A stretch of 64,000 nucleotides of DNA, from the NCBI GenBank assembly GCA_023935145.1, contig CM043705.1:54919084-54983083 (forward strand), written 5' to 3'. This document shows, in pieces, positions 1-11,286 of the stretch. The position numbers and the translations under genes were made by a program. Numbering within the stretch: position 1 is the first letter of the stretch; each line of letters begins with the position of its first letter. The DNA comes from Bretschneidera sinensis (lineage: Eukaryota; Streptophyta; Magnoliopsida; Brassicales; Akaniaceae). The notes under the pieces are model-generated. The model did not search any database. It was not told the DNA's origin and saw only the letters and a list, made by a program, of their open reading frames with translations.

Positions 1-2025
1 GGAGCTTTTTGTTGAAATGAATTAATAGAATAGAGAGACATGGGGACTTTTGCATAGAAGCTGCTTGATAGAAGTCCTCTGTATAGTTTTTTAGATGTAT
101 TTTGAGTCTACATGCAGTGGTCTATTCTCAAGACTAAACATTGTGATTAGAGAAATGGTGTGTTGCTCCATCTATGGTGTGAATGATGTAAATGTTATGT
201 TTTACGTACGTGTTGTGCATTCATTTAATATTTTCCATGAGTGATTTTAGAGCTTTCTGGCTCTTATTAGTGATGAAAATTTTTTAATACCCTTTAATTT
301 GCATTAGATTTTACTTTAGAAATATTGAACTTCACCTTTCATGTAAAAGCGCCAGTTTGTCTTCTACATACGACATCATATATAGAAACAGAATCTGATC
401 ATTGTCCCTACCTCTTCTTTGAAGTCTTTCTCTCGCTTCATGGACCGCTATTTGTTTCCACCATTTCTTTGATCTATGGATTTTCCATTTAGTCTCTATG
501 AATTTTCAATTTGTTTGATTTATTTTCCTGAATTTCTTAATTTTCATCGATTATCTGTTTTTAATACATTTATTTTTAAGATATTGTTTCAACTCAGGAG
601 GTTATTTTTTCACAATATTAGTACACATTAGCTCTTGATTTTTAGTAAAAAAGAAGAAGCAAAATATCTAATGGAAAATTTTTGTTTAACATATTTTAAT
701 GGAATAATTTGATATAGAAATATCATCTGCATACTTGTGAAGATGAACCCTGTCTATCATAGCAATTAGCATTGAAAAACAAAAACATATATATACCACA
801 TGCTTATTAGGTGAGCTTCGTAATGAGAGGATGGATTAATCATTTATGCGTATTATTGAGAACAAAAGAAATGATTGATCCAAAAGTAAGGCTCTCCGTA
901 GTGTGCTTGAAATAATAAGAGATACATGGTTTGATACCTTTAATTTTTTATTTAAAAGAAATTTTTTTTTGCAAATGATGTAGAACTTTAAGATTTTGTA
1001 GAGTTTCTATCACGTAGATAGACTTTATTGAGACGATTTTGTAAATATTTTGTACATAGATGACATCGGTCCCTTTGATTTATATACACATACTTTTATT
1101 TATAAAAAAGTAAGGCTCTCCATAATTTTCAAAATTCTCAAAAATGTTCCGGTAATTTTCCCTAACTAATGATCTAACTTGAGGTTGATTTGTGTTTACC
1201 TTGTCCATTTCTTACTGATCAGCCATTTAGAAGCTGAGGGTCAAATTTGAGTACCAAACTTGATAGATTTCATGGATATTTCTTTCATCCCCTCTCCCCA
1301 CATCCTTTCCCCTTTTTTTTTTTGCATTATTCAAGCATGTCTGGTACATTATAAGAACCTAAGGAAGCAAAAAGTATTATGTTGGTAATGGTAAATGCAC
1401 TTATGAATAAGAAGTAACATTTTCTATAACAATTAAGCTAAAAAGTGTTAGTCACATTCACTTATGTTATTCATTCATCATTTCTATTAGATGGTAAAGA
1501 TTGACTAGAAGATCTGATAATGGTACATGCACTTTGGTGTTTGTATTAAGCGCTATCTTTCTTGGGTTCATGATTGTTAACATTTTAATTTCATAGAAAG
1601 CCTGAAATAATTCTGTAAACACACAGACACACACACACACACAGATATATATATAATGAAAGAAGTGGTCAAGTGGTCAGCAAGATATATGTTTTTCTAT
1701 AGACAATAATGTCATAAGAAATAAGGCCCAAAAACTCGAAACCCAAACTGTGATAGATTAGAGATGGAGAATGGGCTATTGGATGAGTCCAATATAGTCT
1801 TGGATATTATGCTTAAAACGATCTAGTCCAAGAAAATGGGAAAAAATGACAAGTAGTTGTGGTAGATGAGTAGATGTAATAAAAAATATATATATTAAAT
1901 AAGAAAAACATGTTTTTGATAGGTGAGGTGCATAGTGCCGCACAGTAACCCAAAAAATTCTTATAAATAACCTTTTAGTTTTCCATTTGAAATCAAATCA
2001 AACAAATCAATAGAGATAAAAAAAT
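1..2025. other. AT-rich intergenic DNA
   Basis: No open frame longer than background and no recognisable domain on either strand. A short CA repeat followed by a TA run lies near 1619-1655. The right edge is the first base of the copia LTR. Confidence 0.6.
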
Positions 2026-3126
2026 TGTTGACCAGTATTTGATTTTAATAATGACAAAACATTACTCTAATTGCACTAACAGTTTTATTAGGTGTTTACC
2101 AAAACAAGACAGAAGATCTAGAATAAGCATTAAGGTAATTGAAACAATTGTAATTCTCTTAGGTTCAATTACATAGCATGATCTGTTGCTCAATTTACAA
2201 AAAACTTTGACAAAACTAAAGAATACAAAAAAAATTTAAGTCAAAAACTATTTTTAAAAAGGAAAACTGGGTTGAAGGACAACCCAGTCGACTGGATCCC
2301 TATACCAGTCGACTGGGATATGGGACAGAGAGTTCCCAGTCGACTGGTGTTGAGGACCCAGTCGATTGGTAACTTCACTTAGTCGACTAGTACTCTCCCT
2401 TAGCCTAAAAAGTGAAAATTCTTCACTTAATCCAGTCGACTGGTACAAGGACCCAGTCAACTGGTAATTCGAAAATATGACTGTTTGAGATGCGGGACTT
2501 GAGAATTTAATGCTCCAAACCTACCAAGTCAGTGTCAAACGACCATATTGATTCGAGGCTATATGAACCCACTTCAAGGAGAATTTAAAAAAACAAGAGA
2601 ACACATTCAATTCACAAGATAACTCATTAATTCTCAAAAGCTTTGAAAAATTTATTGTTGAGTCATTATTCAAGTTTGTTCTTGAAAGAGAGATATTATT
2701 CATTTGTAAAAGCACTTATTGCTATCTCTCTACCATTTACTTTACAGCAAATTTCATTTTGTAAAGGGAAAGAGTTGGTATAACTCTTAGAGTGTTTAGG
2801 ATTAAACACTTCATTATAGCTTCCGTGAGGAAGAGATCGGTTGTAAGGTTTGTGCAACACCCATGAAGTTGCACGACTAAAGGTTGTAGTGGATTACTTC
2901 AAGGAGGTTCCTTGAAGAGAGTGGATGTAGGATCGGAGAGATTTCGATATTGCTGAACCACTATAAACAAAGTTTGCATTATCTCTTCCTAAACTCTTTT
3001 ACTTTCAAGCATATTATTTGATTGTGTGCTTTGTGTATTTAACTATTTAAAAACTTGCAAGTTAATTACCAAAAGTTTTTAAAACCCAATTCACCCCCCT
3101 TCTTGGGTTCAAACCTCAGTTTACGA
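2026..3126 (+). repeat. 5' LTR of the copia element
   Basis: It begins with TGTTGACC, a usual start for SIRE-type LTRs, and ends just before a primer-binding site at 3128. The length of about 1.1 kb suits the lineage. The end is set by the primer site because there is no second LTR to align. The stretch 2282-2464 holds a palindrome cluster. Confidence 0.75.
2282..2464. repeat. Cluster of seven CCAGTCGACTGG-type palindromes in the copia LTR
   Basis: Exact 12-bp palindromes CCAGTCGACTGG lie at 2284-2295, 2305-2316, 2336-2347 and 2432-2443. One- or two-base variants lie near 2361, 2379 and 2452. Spacers are irregular (about 10-50 bp), so this is not a simple tandem repeat. Confidence 0.85.
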
Positions 3127-3127
3127 T

Positions 3128-3140
3128 TGGAATCAAAGTT
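3128..3140 (+). other. Degenerate primer-binding site (tRNA-iMet type)
   Basis: TTGGAATCAAAGT matches 10 of 13 positions of the plant initiator-Met primer site TTGGTATCAGAGC. It lies directly after the LTR and 41 bases before the gag start, which is the expected position. Confidence 0.6.
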
Positions 3141-3180
3141 TCGTACTCAATTTCAGGCTTAAAATTCTTGAGTTGATCTG

Positions 3181-5256
3181 ATGGCATCAAATAGTTATAC
3201 CGAAGGGCATTCCTACACTAGGCCTTCTTTGTTCAATGGCTCCAATTATAACTACTGGTAAAATAGAATGAAAAATCTTTGTCGAAGGACAAGATTACAA
3301 TCTATGGAGAGTCATTGAGGAATGACCTAGAATTCTTACAAAGGAAATAATTATTGGAGAAATCAATCATACAAGGCCTAAACTCAAAACTGAGTTCAAT
3401 GAAAAGGATTGTAGAATGATGTCTCTAAATAGTAAAGCTACTAGTATTTTACATTGTGCTTTAGATCTTTCTTAGTATAATAAAGTTTCTGCATGTATTT
3501 CGGCTAAGTAGATTTTTGACAAGCTACAAGTCACATATGAGGGCACTAGCAAAGTTAAAAAATCAAAAATCTACATACTAGTGTCCGAGTATGAATCTTT
3601 CAAAATGTCTCATAACAAAACAGTTTCTCAAATGCACTCACGTTTCACCACTATTGTTAATGGCTTAAAGCTTCTTGGTAGGAACATTGAAGAGTTTGAA
3701 ATAACAAGGAAGATCTTAAGGTCTTTGCTATCCACTTGGAAAGCAAAGAAGACGACCTTCACGGAGGCCAAAGATCTCGACAAACTTGATGCCGAAACAC
3801 TTCTTGGATCACTATTGACAGACGAGATGGAGGAAATGAATCCCATTATCAATGATGATGAGAAGAAGAAAAAAATGATTGCTCTCAAAGCCTCTAGAAG
3901 CAACAAAGAGGAAGAGAAGGAAGAAGAGGATGAGAGTAGCGAAGAAGATGCTGAGATGGTTCTAATCACCAAAAGGTTTCACAAGTTCTTGAAAAAGAGC
4001 AAGAAACCTTACACAAGGGATTCTACTCCAAAAAGGGAACCCTTTGTGTGTTACGGTTGCAAGAAGTCCGGTCACATCAAGGCCAATTGTCTAACAACGA
4101 GCAAACCTTATAAGAGCTTCAAAAAGAAGGCCATGATTGCAACCACATGGAGTGATGACGAAGAGGAAGAAACTTTAGACAATGAGGTCGGATACGAGGA
4201 GATTGCCAACCTATGCTTAATGGCAATCAACGATGAGAATGAGGTATCAATTTCTTCCCCTTCTAATAATAACATTGTTAGTAGTAGTGAAGAGTTAATT
4301 GAAGTTATAAATGCAATGCATGAAGAATTAAAAGAAATTCGATTATAGAAATATGGCTCTCAAGAAAGAAGTCTCATCTCTTTCCAAAGAGATAGAAGGC
4401 TTAAATTTTCTAAAAAATGAAAAATGAAAATTTAAAGAAGAAAATATTGGAATTGAATAGCACCATATTTAGACTTATGCTTGGAAAAGAAGAGCTAGAT
4501 GAAATGCTATCTAGCCAAAGATTGAATGGAGGAAAATTCTGCTTGGGTTATTCTCCATTGGGCAAGCAAAAGTCAAAATAGACTTTATTCATGAAAACAA
4601 CATGTTTGAATGAAGCTTCTACTTCCAAGACCTCTAGTAAAATTAAAAGTATTCCTTCAATATATGCTAGTTGGTCTAAGGATGCGAATTTAAATTCTAA
4701 TGCATATACTAGAATTAAGCATCCTAGAAATACTCATGCATATATGTATGCTCACTCAAGAAATGCAAATGCTAGGAATGATCATTCAAGAAATGCATAT
4801 ACTAGAAACACACATCCTAGGAGTAACTATCATGTGCATCCTAGAAATAATATGTATACTCATAACTTGCACACTACACATGAACATCCTAGGAATTACC
4901 ATCATATGTATTCTAGAAATAATATGTATGCTCACACTACAAGTGCACATCCTAGGAGCTACCATCATACATTTCCTAGTAATAACATGCATGTTCATAA
5001 CTTTAATCATAGAAACATGTATCCTAGGAATGATTATCCAATGAACTATAGACATGCACAATTAAAAAATCCTATAAATTTCAATAACTATTATCCTAGG
5101 ATTATGCATCATCAACATGTCTATAATTATAGAGAACCTTATAATGTTAAGAAGATATGGGTACCTAAAGGAACCGTGTTTTCTAGAACTAACCCCAAAG
5201 GACCCAAGGAATTTTGGGTACCTAAGAGTGCAATTTTGTATCCTTTTGTAATGTAG
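3181..5256 (+). pseudogene. copia gag (nucleocapsid) with His/Asn-rich tail, broken
   Basis: Gag packages the element RNA. The start at 3181 reads MASNSYTEGHSYTRPSLFNG and then hits a stop and frameshifts after about 25 codons. The main open part is 3581-4348, ending with an acidic/lysine-rich stretch and one CX2CX4HX4C zinc knuckle (CYGCKKSGHIKANC, bases 4049-4090). Another open block, 4591-5256 in a different frame, ends with the paired WVPKGT and NPKGP...WVPK motifs usual before protease in SIRE-type elements. At least one frame change separates the blocks. The product would have been one gag-pol polyprotein. Confidence 0.8.
4700..5090 (+). repeat. Degenerate tandem repeat coding HPRN/YHHMYSRNNMY-like units
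   Basis: Inside the gag tail the reading frame is built of repeated short blocks such as HPRNTH, HPRNNMY and HPRNYHHMYSRNNMY, with DNA words cctaggaa and aataatatgtatgctca recurring irregularly. The stretch is rich in His, Asn, Arg and Tyr. Confidence 0.7.
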
Positions 5257-5271
5257 ATATGTCTCCACACC

Positions 5272-8205
5272 ATGGAAAAACGTAACTATTGGTACCTTGA
5301 TAGTGGATGCTCAAAGCACATGACCAGTGATCAAAGCATGTTCAAAGAGCTAACTCTAAAGGATGGCGGACATGTCACCATTGGAGATAACACAAAGATA
5401 AAGATCATCAAGCATGGAAAAGTTGGTAATGATTTCTCAACCATTGATCATGTATTATAAGTGCAAGACAGTAAGCCAAATTTGCTTAGTATTAGTCAAC
5501 TATATGAGAAAAGGAACAAAGTCATATTTGAAACCTCTCATTGTCTAGTTATAGACATCAAAAGTAACAAGATCAAGTTTGTTGGTCATAGACATGAAAA
5601 TATCTATATAGTTGATTTAAAATCTTTGCATTTGGAAAATGAAAAATGTTTTCCTGCCCTTAGTGAAAACTCATGGCTATGACATAGAAGACTTGGCCAT
5701 GTGAATATAGATTTGCTTAAAATAATTTCGAGAAAATATATAGTTATTGGACTTCCAAAAATCAAATTTGAAAAATACAAGGTGTATGGTGCTTGTCAAA
5801 TGGGAAAACAAACTAGAATTTCTTTTAAATCAAAAAATATTGTCTCAATTACTAGACCATTGGAACTTCTACATATAGACTAATTTGGTCCAATAAGTAC
5901 CATTAGTCTAGGTGGCCATCAATATGCTCTTGTTATTGTTTATGACTATTTAAGATATACCTTTATTATTTTTATTTCTTACAAGGATGAAGCTTACAAA
6001 GGATTTGTGAACTTTTGTAAAAAGGTTCAAAATGAAAAAAAAAAAAGGAATTTTTATTTCAAGTATAAGAAGTGATCATGGAAATGAATTTGAAAACCAA
6101 AGCTTTTCAAAATTTTGTGATGAAAATGGAATTGATCACAAATTTTCAACACCTAGAACTCTTCAACAAAATGGATTTGTTCAGTGGAAAAATAGAGTTC
6201 TAGAAGAGTTTGCAAGAACAATGCTTTGTGAAAATAGTTTGCCAAAATAATTTTGGGCAGAAGCTGTAAACACTTCTTGCTATGTTTTAAATAGAGTTTT
6301 AATTAGGCCTATGCTTAACAAAACTCTATATGAATTATGGAAAGGTAGAAAGCCTAATATCTCTTATTTTCGTGTCTTTGGTTGTAAATGCTTTATCCTA
6401 AATAACAATAAAACTAACTTGGGTAAATTTGACTCAAAGATCGTTGAGAGGATATTCTTGGGATATTCAACCTCTAATAAAGCTTGTAAAGTTTTTAACA
6501 AGAGAACTCTAGTGGTTGAAGAATCTGTACATGAATCCTTTGATGAGTCTAACCCAATTATCGTAGAGTAGGTTCTTTTAATGATGATGCAGATTTCATT
6601 CCTAGGATAGAAACACATACTCCCATTGTTGACCCGAAAGAGAGTGAACCTTAAATAAATCAAGTAGAACTTAAGACTTTTGTAGAAGCCGAGAATGATG
6701 CTGATTGGATTAATGCTATGTAAGAAAAATTAAATCAATTCGAAAGAAACAAAGTATGGAATCTAGTTCCTAGACCAAAGAATCACACTATAATATGAAC
6801 TAAATGGGTATTTAGAAATAAAATCGATGAAGATGAAATAGTAACTAGGAACAAGGCTAGACTAGTTGCTAAGGGATATAATCAAGAAGAAAGAATAGAT
6901 TTTGATGAGACCTATGCTCTCGTAGCTAGATTAGAAGCTATTCGTATGCTATTAGCATTTGCTTGCTTTAATAAGCTTAAACTATTTCAAATGGATATAA
7001 AAAACGCATTTTTAAATGGCTTTAAAGAAGAAGAGATGTGTGTTGAGAAACCTTTTGGATTTGAAAATCTTAATCTTCCAAACCATGTTTATAAGCTTTC
7101 TAAAGCTCTCTATGGGTTGAAGCAAGCTCCAAGAGCATTGTATGAAAGACTAGGTAAGTTTTTGTTTGAAAATGATTTTACAAGAGGAAAAATAAACATA
7201 ACCCTCTTCACAAAAACTTACAAAAATGACACATTACTAATTCAAATATATGTTGATGATATTATATTTTGTGCCACTAATGAATCTATGTGTCAAGAGT
7301 TTACTAAGTGTATACAAGGTGAATTTGAAATAAGCATAATGTGAGAGCTTACTTACTTTCTTGGACTTTAAATCAAACAACTGAAAGAAGACATCTTCAT
7401 CAATCAATCAAAGTACACCAATGACCTATTAAAGAGGTTCGAAATAGAAATCTCAAAGTCAATTGGCACTCCTATGAACACCTCTACAAAACTTAACCTA
7501 GATGAGGAAGGTAAGTGTTCAGATACTAAAACTTATAGAAGCATGATAGGAGCTTTACTTTATCTAACTGCAAGTAGACCTAATATAATGTTCAGTGTAT
7601 GCATTTGTGCTAGATTTCAAGCTAATCCTAAGGAATCAAATGTAATTGCAGTAAAAAAGATCCTTAGATATCTACAAGGGACTCAAAACCTAGGGTTATG
7701 GTATTCTAGAAAATCAACTTTTGAGCTTGTAGGATATTCAGATGCTGATTTTGCAGGTTATAGACTAGATAGAAAAAACACTAGTGAAGCATGCCAATTC
7801 TTAGGTGCAATGTTAACCTCTTAGTTTTTCAAGAAACAAAATTCGATTGCACTATCAACCACAGAAGCGGAATATGTAGTAACCGGAAGTTGTTGTGCAC
7901 AAGTGTTGAGGATGAAACAACAATTAGAAGACTATGGCATGAACTTTAAAGATATACCAATTCATTGTGATAACACTAGTGCTATCAACTTGACTAAAAA
8001 CCCTATTCAACATTCTAAAACCAAAAACATATAAATAAGACATCATTTCATAAGAGACCATGCTCAAAAGGGTGATATTAGACTAGCATTCATTCATTCA
8101 GAAGATTAAATAGCAGATATTCTTACAAAACCCTTAAGTGAAGATAGCTTTTGCAAGATTAGACTATTGATGGGCTTGCTAGACTATGATAAAATGTATG
8201 TTTGA
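5272..8205 (+). pseudogene. copia pol: protease, integrase, reverse transcriptase, RNase H (many stops, two frameshifts)
   Basis: Protease shows the active-site motif DSGCSKHMT at about 5308-5334. Next come the GAG-pre-integrase motif (HRRLGHV near 5685-5705) and the integrase core with the RSDHGNEF block near 6070. Reverse transcriptase carries YVDD at 7249-7260, and RNase H shows DADFAG, STTEAEY and HCDNTSA (7743-7985). In-frame stops occur at 5458, 5680, 5881, 6248, 6569, 6652, 6721, 6796, 7342, 7369, 7822, 8032 and 8107. The frame shifts at an A-run near 6033-6044 and again near 6572. The integrase zinc finger has Tyr where the first Cys of the CxxC pair is expected, and the third catalytic acid is Gln. 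The natural stop is at 8203-8205. Confidence 0.9.
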
Positions 8206-8816
8206 TTGCATCAACATTCATTATATGCATATTTAACATCTAATGAATGAGTGTTAACTCTTATTTAATATATCTCTCACTTAAGATGGCATAAATAAAG
8301 AAATTCGTGCTAAAATTCCAAGTTAGAGCTCAAACTTTTAAGTTTTCTGAAGGATCCAATCGACTGGAATCCCACTGCCCATTTTACCAGTTGACTAATA
8401 CAAAGCATCCAGTCGACTAGTACTACAAAACATTATTTGGAGCCAAAATTTGAAATTTTGGTGGCATACCCAGTCGACTAGTATGGTACATCCAGCCGAC
8501 TGGTGTCTTTCTATCAGTTTACCCAGTCGACTAGTGTCCCGACCTAATCAACTGGTATGTCAAAAAATCCCCAAATTATGAAGGACCCAGTCGACTGGTA
8601 CCGCGATTCTATAAATAGTTTCTTCAGTTTTTTCAGTTTTCACGCCATGTTTGAAAAACCTTAAGCTTTTTCTCTAGAACAACATTGACTTCAGTCCACA
8701 GTCTCTAAAAAACAATCCATAGCACCTTCAATCATACCCCAAATCACCTACATTTCAACTATTCATGGTCGAAATCTCCACATTTCCCTAAATCTCTAAA
8801 AACAACTTTCCCCAAG
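8206..8816 (+). repeat. Spacer between pol and the third ORF, with eight CAGTCGACTGG-like palindromes
   Basis: The same palindrome family as in the LTR recurs between 8352 and 8601. One exact copy is at about 8588-8599; variants such as CCAATCGACTGG, CCAGTCGACTAG and CCAGCCGACTGG make up the rest. No coding potential is seen, and the spacer is not otherwise similar to the LTR. Confidence 0.75.
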
Positions 8817-10092
8817 ATGTTTGAAAGAATACGCATCAAAACCATCGTTGGAGGACCTCACGCGCTTACGAGGCCTCGGTCTTCAAAGTCCTCGGCATTG
8901 GAGGCTAAGAGAAAGGGGGTTGCTAGTTCATCGAGCAAGAAAGCATAGACTGAGCTCGACGACTCGCTCTTTTGGAGCCCCGCCGCAAAGAGCATGTATA
9001 ATCAGTCATCCGTAACAAGAAAATCATAACGGGTAGATTCGTCGATTTTGATTATATCCATCATGAAAATTTCGATATATTACCTACTTTCGAGGCGATA
9101 CAGTTGACAACACTTGTCAACATCCACCAAAAGTTTTACCCTCACCTCATTCACTAGTTCTACGCTAACCTAGTGAAACCGAGTCCACTGGCTCTTCGGT
9201 TCAAGACCAGTGTAATGGGCATAGAATTCGAGATGAACACTAACCTCCTAGTCAGCATACTAACAATCCCGATGGGAGGGGTTTAGTGGAGTCTGGATGG
9301 ATGGCCAGACAACTTTGATTATGAAGAGGCGTGCCAGATTGTTAGGGGCGACCCTAACTATATCTTTTGGCCCACTACATTTCACTAATGTAGTGACATG
9401 TCCCTTGACTTAAAGTTGTTCAATCTCATTGTGAGTTGGACCATCCACCCATGACTCAAGAGTCGGGGCTATCTTTCTAAGATAGACGTGGTATTGATCT
9501 GGTGTCTCAAAACAGGACACCATTTTAATATGTACCCCTTTTTGTTTGCCAACATGATTAACGGCGAAGCGAGTGACTCTGGGTGCCTCCCATACGGAAT
9601 GCTCATCACCCTGATCCTCCAGCATTTTTGTGTCCCCTTACCCGCCTTAGAGGCTTAGGACATTGGCCCCAAGGACATCATCAATGTCTCTTCTCTGAAG
9701 AAGATGGGGTGCATGATCCGAGATGGGATGATCTACTCCAAGGCTGGGAGGAACATTCGGATTAGAGAGGATGACAACAACGAGGAGGACGATGAGGTTC
9801 TTGGTAATGCAGCTCCTTCCACTGCTATGGACATTGACGCACGAGCACCTAGTCCACAGGATGGTGGCTCTAGTACTGGTCAGACTGGCTACGATAACAT
9901 TCTACAAGCTATTTCTAGCATCCAGCTATCCATGCAGTCTGAGTTCTAGAGCTTGAGCTCTTCAGTTGATCACTTGCATCGCGACTTTCGCACAGTCAGA
10001 GACGACTTCAAGTTGCACTGGGAGCACACAAATGGCTCTTTGGTTTAGCTTCGAGATCTTATTTGAGACGGCTCTGGTTCCTATGCTCACTG
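8817..10092 (+). pseudogene. Third ORF of the copia element (putative plant transposon protein family), broken
   Basis: The ATG at 8817 opens a frame reading to DDSLFWSPAAKSMYNQSSVTRK. A one-base frameshift near 9017-9022 moves to the frame with GRFVDFDYIHHENFDILPTF (from 9032), which continues to about 10092. Stops in that frame are at about 9158, 9284, 9389, 9449, 9656, 9947 and in the last 70 bases. The block SLFWSP, then VTRK, GRFVDFDYI and a central helical domain matches my knowledge of the family often annotated as putative plant transposon protein, found after pol in SIRE-like elements. Its biochemical role is unknown; older literature called it env-like. Confidence 0.7.
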
Positions 10093-10290
10093 AGTTGTTG
10101 TCTTATCTTTTTGTTATGTACATATAGCTTCTTAGATATTTAGCACGAACATTCATTTTCTTTGTATTACATTCATGTAATAAAAACTATAAAATAATTA
10201 TAATTATAATTTTATAATTTATAATATTGTTAATTATTATAAATAACAATTATAACTATTATTAATATTATATGGATATTATTAAACATA
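10093..10290. other. AT-rich junction between copia remnant and CACTA element
   Basis: About 200 bases of almost pure A/T after the third ORF. Neither the copia 3' LTR nor a clear CACTA left terminus can be seen. Confidence 0.5.
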
Positions 10291-10295
10291 TATTT

Positions 10296-10405
10296 ACGTT
10301 TTAAAACGCGGAAATACAACTACTGGATCTATATTAACGCTTAAAATTATCGGAATACGATTATTGAATATATTGACGCTTTTAAGCGTCGAAATACATC
10401 TTAAA
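10296..10405. repeat. Left subterminal repeats of the CACTA element
   Basis: Short inverted words recur: ACGTTTTAAAACGC, ATTAACGCTTAAAATT and GACGCTTTTAAGCGTCG. They share the GCTTTTAAGC/GTTTTAAAAC core with the right end. Confidence 0.6.
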
Positions 10406-11130
10406 AAAAACCCGGGTATTTTGCGGCTTAATGAAATTTTCAGAGGACCACAATTAAACCAAATTATACATACTCGGATGCGCGTAGGCTCTAGATTTAG
10501 AACCTTCCTGAGCTTATCTTCTTTCTCTTCAATCAGTATAGCTTCTTCGTCTAAGCTCTCTCTCGACCTGCGGTCGTACTCTCTTATTGTCTCTGTAGAT
10601 TGTTGTCTCTCTCTCACATTTAATTCATCAGTGGCGCCATCCCTAGCTAGTTGAAGCGGCACACGCTTGTTGACCAGATCTGGCCCAAGATCTCCACTAG
10701 CGTCCAAATCTTGTTTGTACGCTTCTACTCTCTGCATCTCTTCATATACGTTTTTAGTTTGTATGTTTCTACTGTCGTTGTATGGTTTCGTTAATTTGTT
10801 TGGCTTAGTGGGAATTCATTAATTTGTTTGGCTTTGTTGGAAAATTGGAGGAAAAGTGAGGGAAAGAAAAAATGACGAATTTTGGGTGTTTATTGTTGTT
10901 TTTTCTTTATCAGCAGTGACGTTAACGATCATTGACTGCTGCAAAATCCTAAAAATCCCATGAACTACTCATGATTGTTTATCATTTGAATATTCTGCTC
11001 TATGCTAATGACTCCTGTTGAAGATGTCAAAAACAAGAAAACCAATTAGCCTTCTCAATTAAACAAACATATATATATATATATATATATAAAATGAAAA
11101 CAGGATTTAAAGTTTTAAACTTTATCATAC

Positions 11131-11286
11131 CCATTGTGAGAGCACTAGCAAAGATAACACCGGAGAGGATGAAAATAATGATTGAAGCTCTTCTTGGAAT
11201 TGTGATTAGTTTTCTTATAAAGAATTGTCCCCAGAAGCTAGCCAAAACAGACACTGCCATCAAGTATAAAGCTGTAATGTGTTTTT
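11131..11286 (-). pseudogene. Captured exon of a TauE/SafE-family (sulfite exporter-like) gene
   Basis: The minus strand encodes a hydrophobic segment whose key runs are [18 protein letters not shown] and [17 protein letters not shown] followed by SALTMG. Plant TauE/SafE membrane proteins have a near-identical C-terminal segment (GQ..xRKLI..xxRAS.IIFIL...SALT.G). It ends at a good splice donor (minus-strand GG|GTATGA at 11131/11130), so a genomic piece with an intron edge was captured. It is isolated: no other TauE exon is recognisable nearby. The orientation is opposite to the transposase, which points to transduplication by the CACTA element. Confidence 0.65.

Larger units (their letters stand above)
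2026..10092 (+). mobile_element. Decayed Ty1/copia retrotransposon, SIRE/Maximus-like, without a detectable 3' LTR
   Basis: Order on the plus strand: LTR (2026-3126), degenerate initiator-Met primer site, gag with one zinc knuckle, protease, integrase, reverse transcriptase, RNase H, then a spacer and a third ORF. The order integrase before RT is diagnostic of Ty1/copia, and the third ORF after pol is typical of the SIRE/Maximus lineage. All ORFs carry stops and frameshifts, so the copy is inactive. I looked for a second copy of the LTR start (TGTTGACCAGTATTTG) beyond the third ORF and did not find one, so the 3' end is deleted or lost where the CACTA element begins. Confidence 0.88.

Noticed and set aside
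10294..10737. Minus-strand 147-codon frame at the CACTA left end
   Set aside because: It overlaps subterminal repeats and a probable 5' leader and has no domain.
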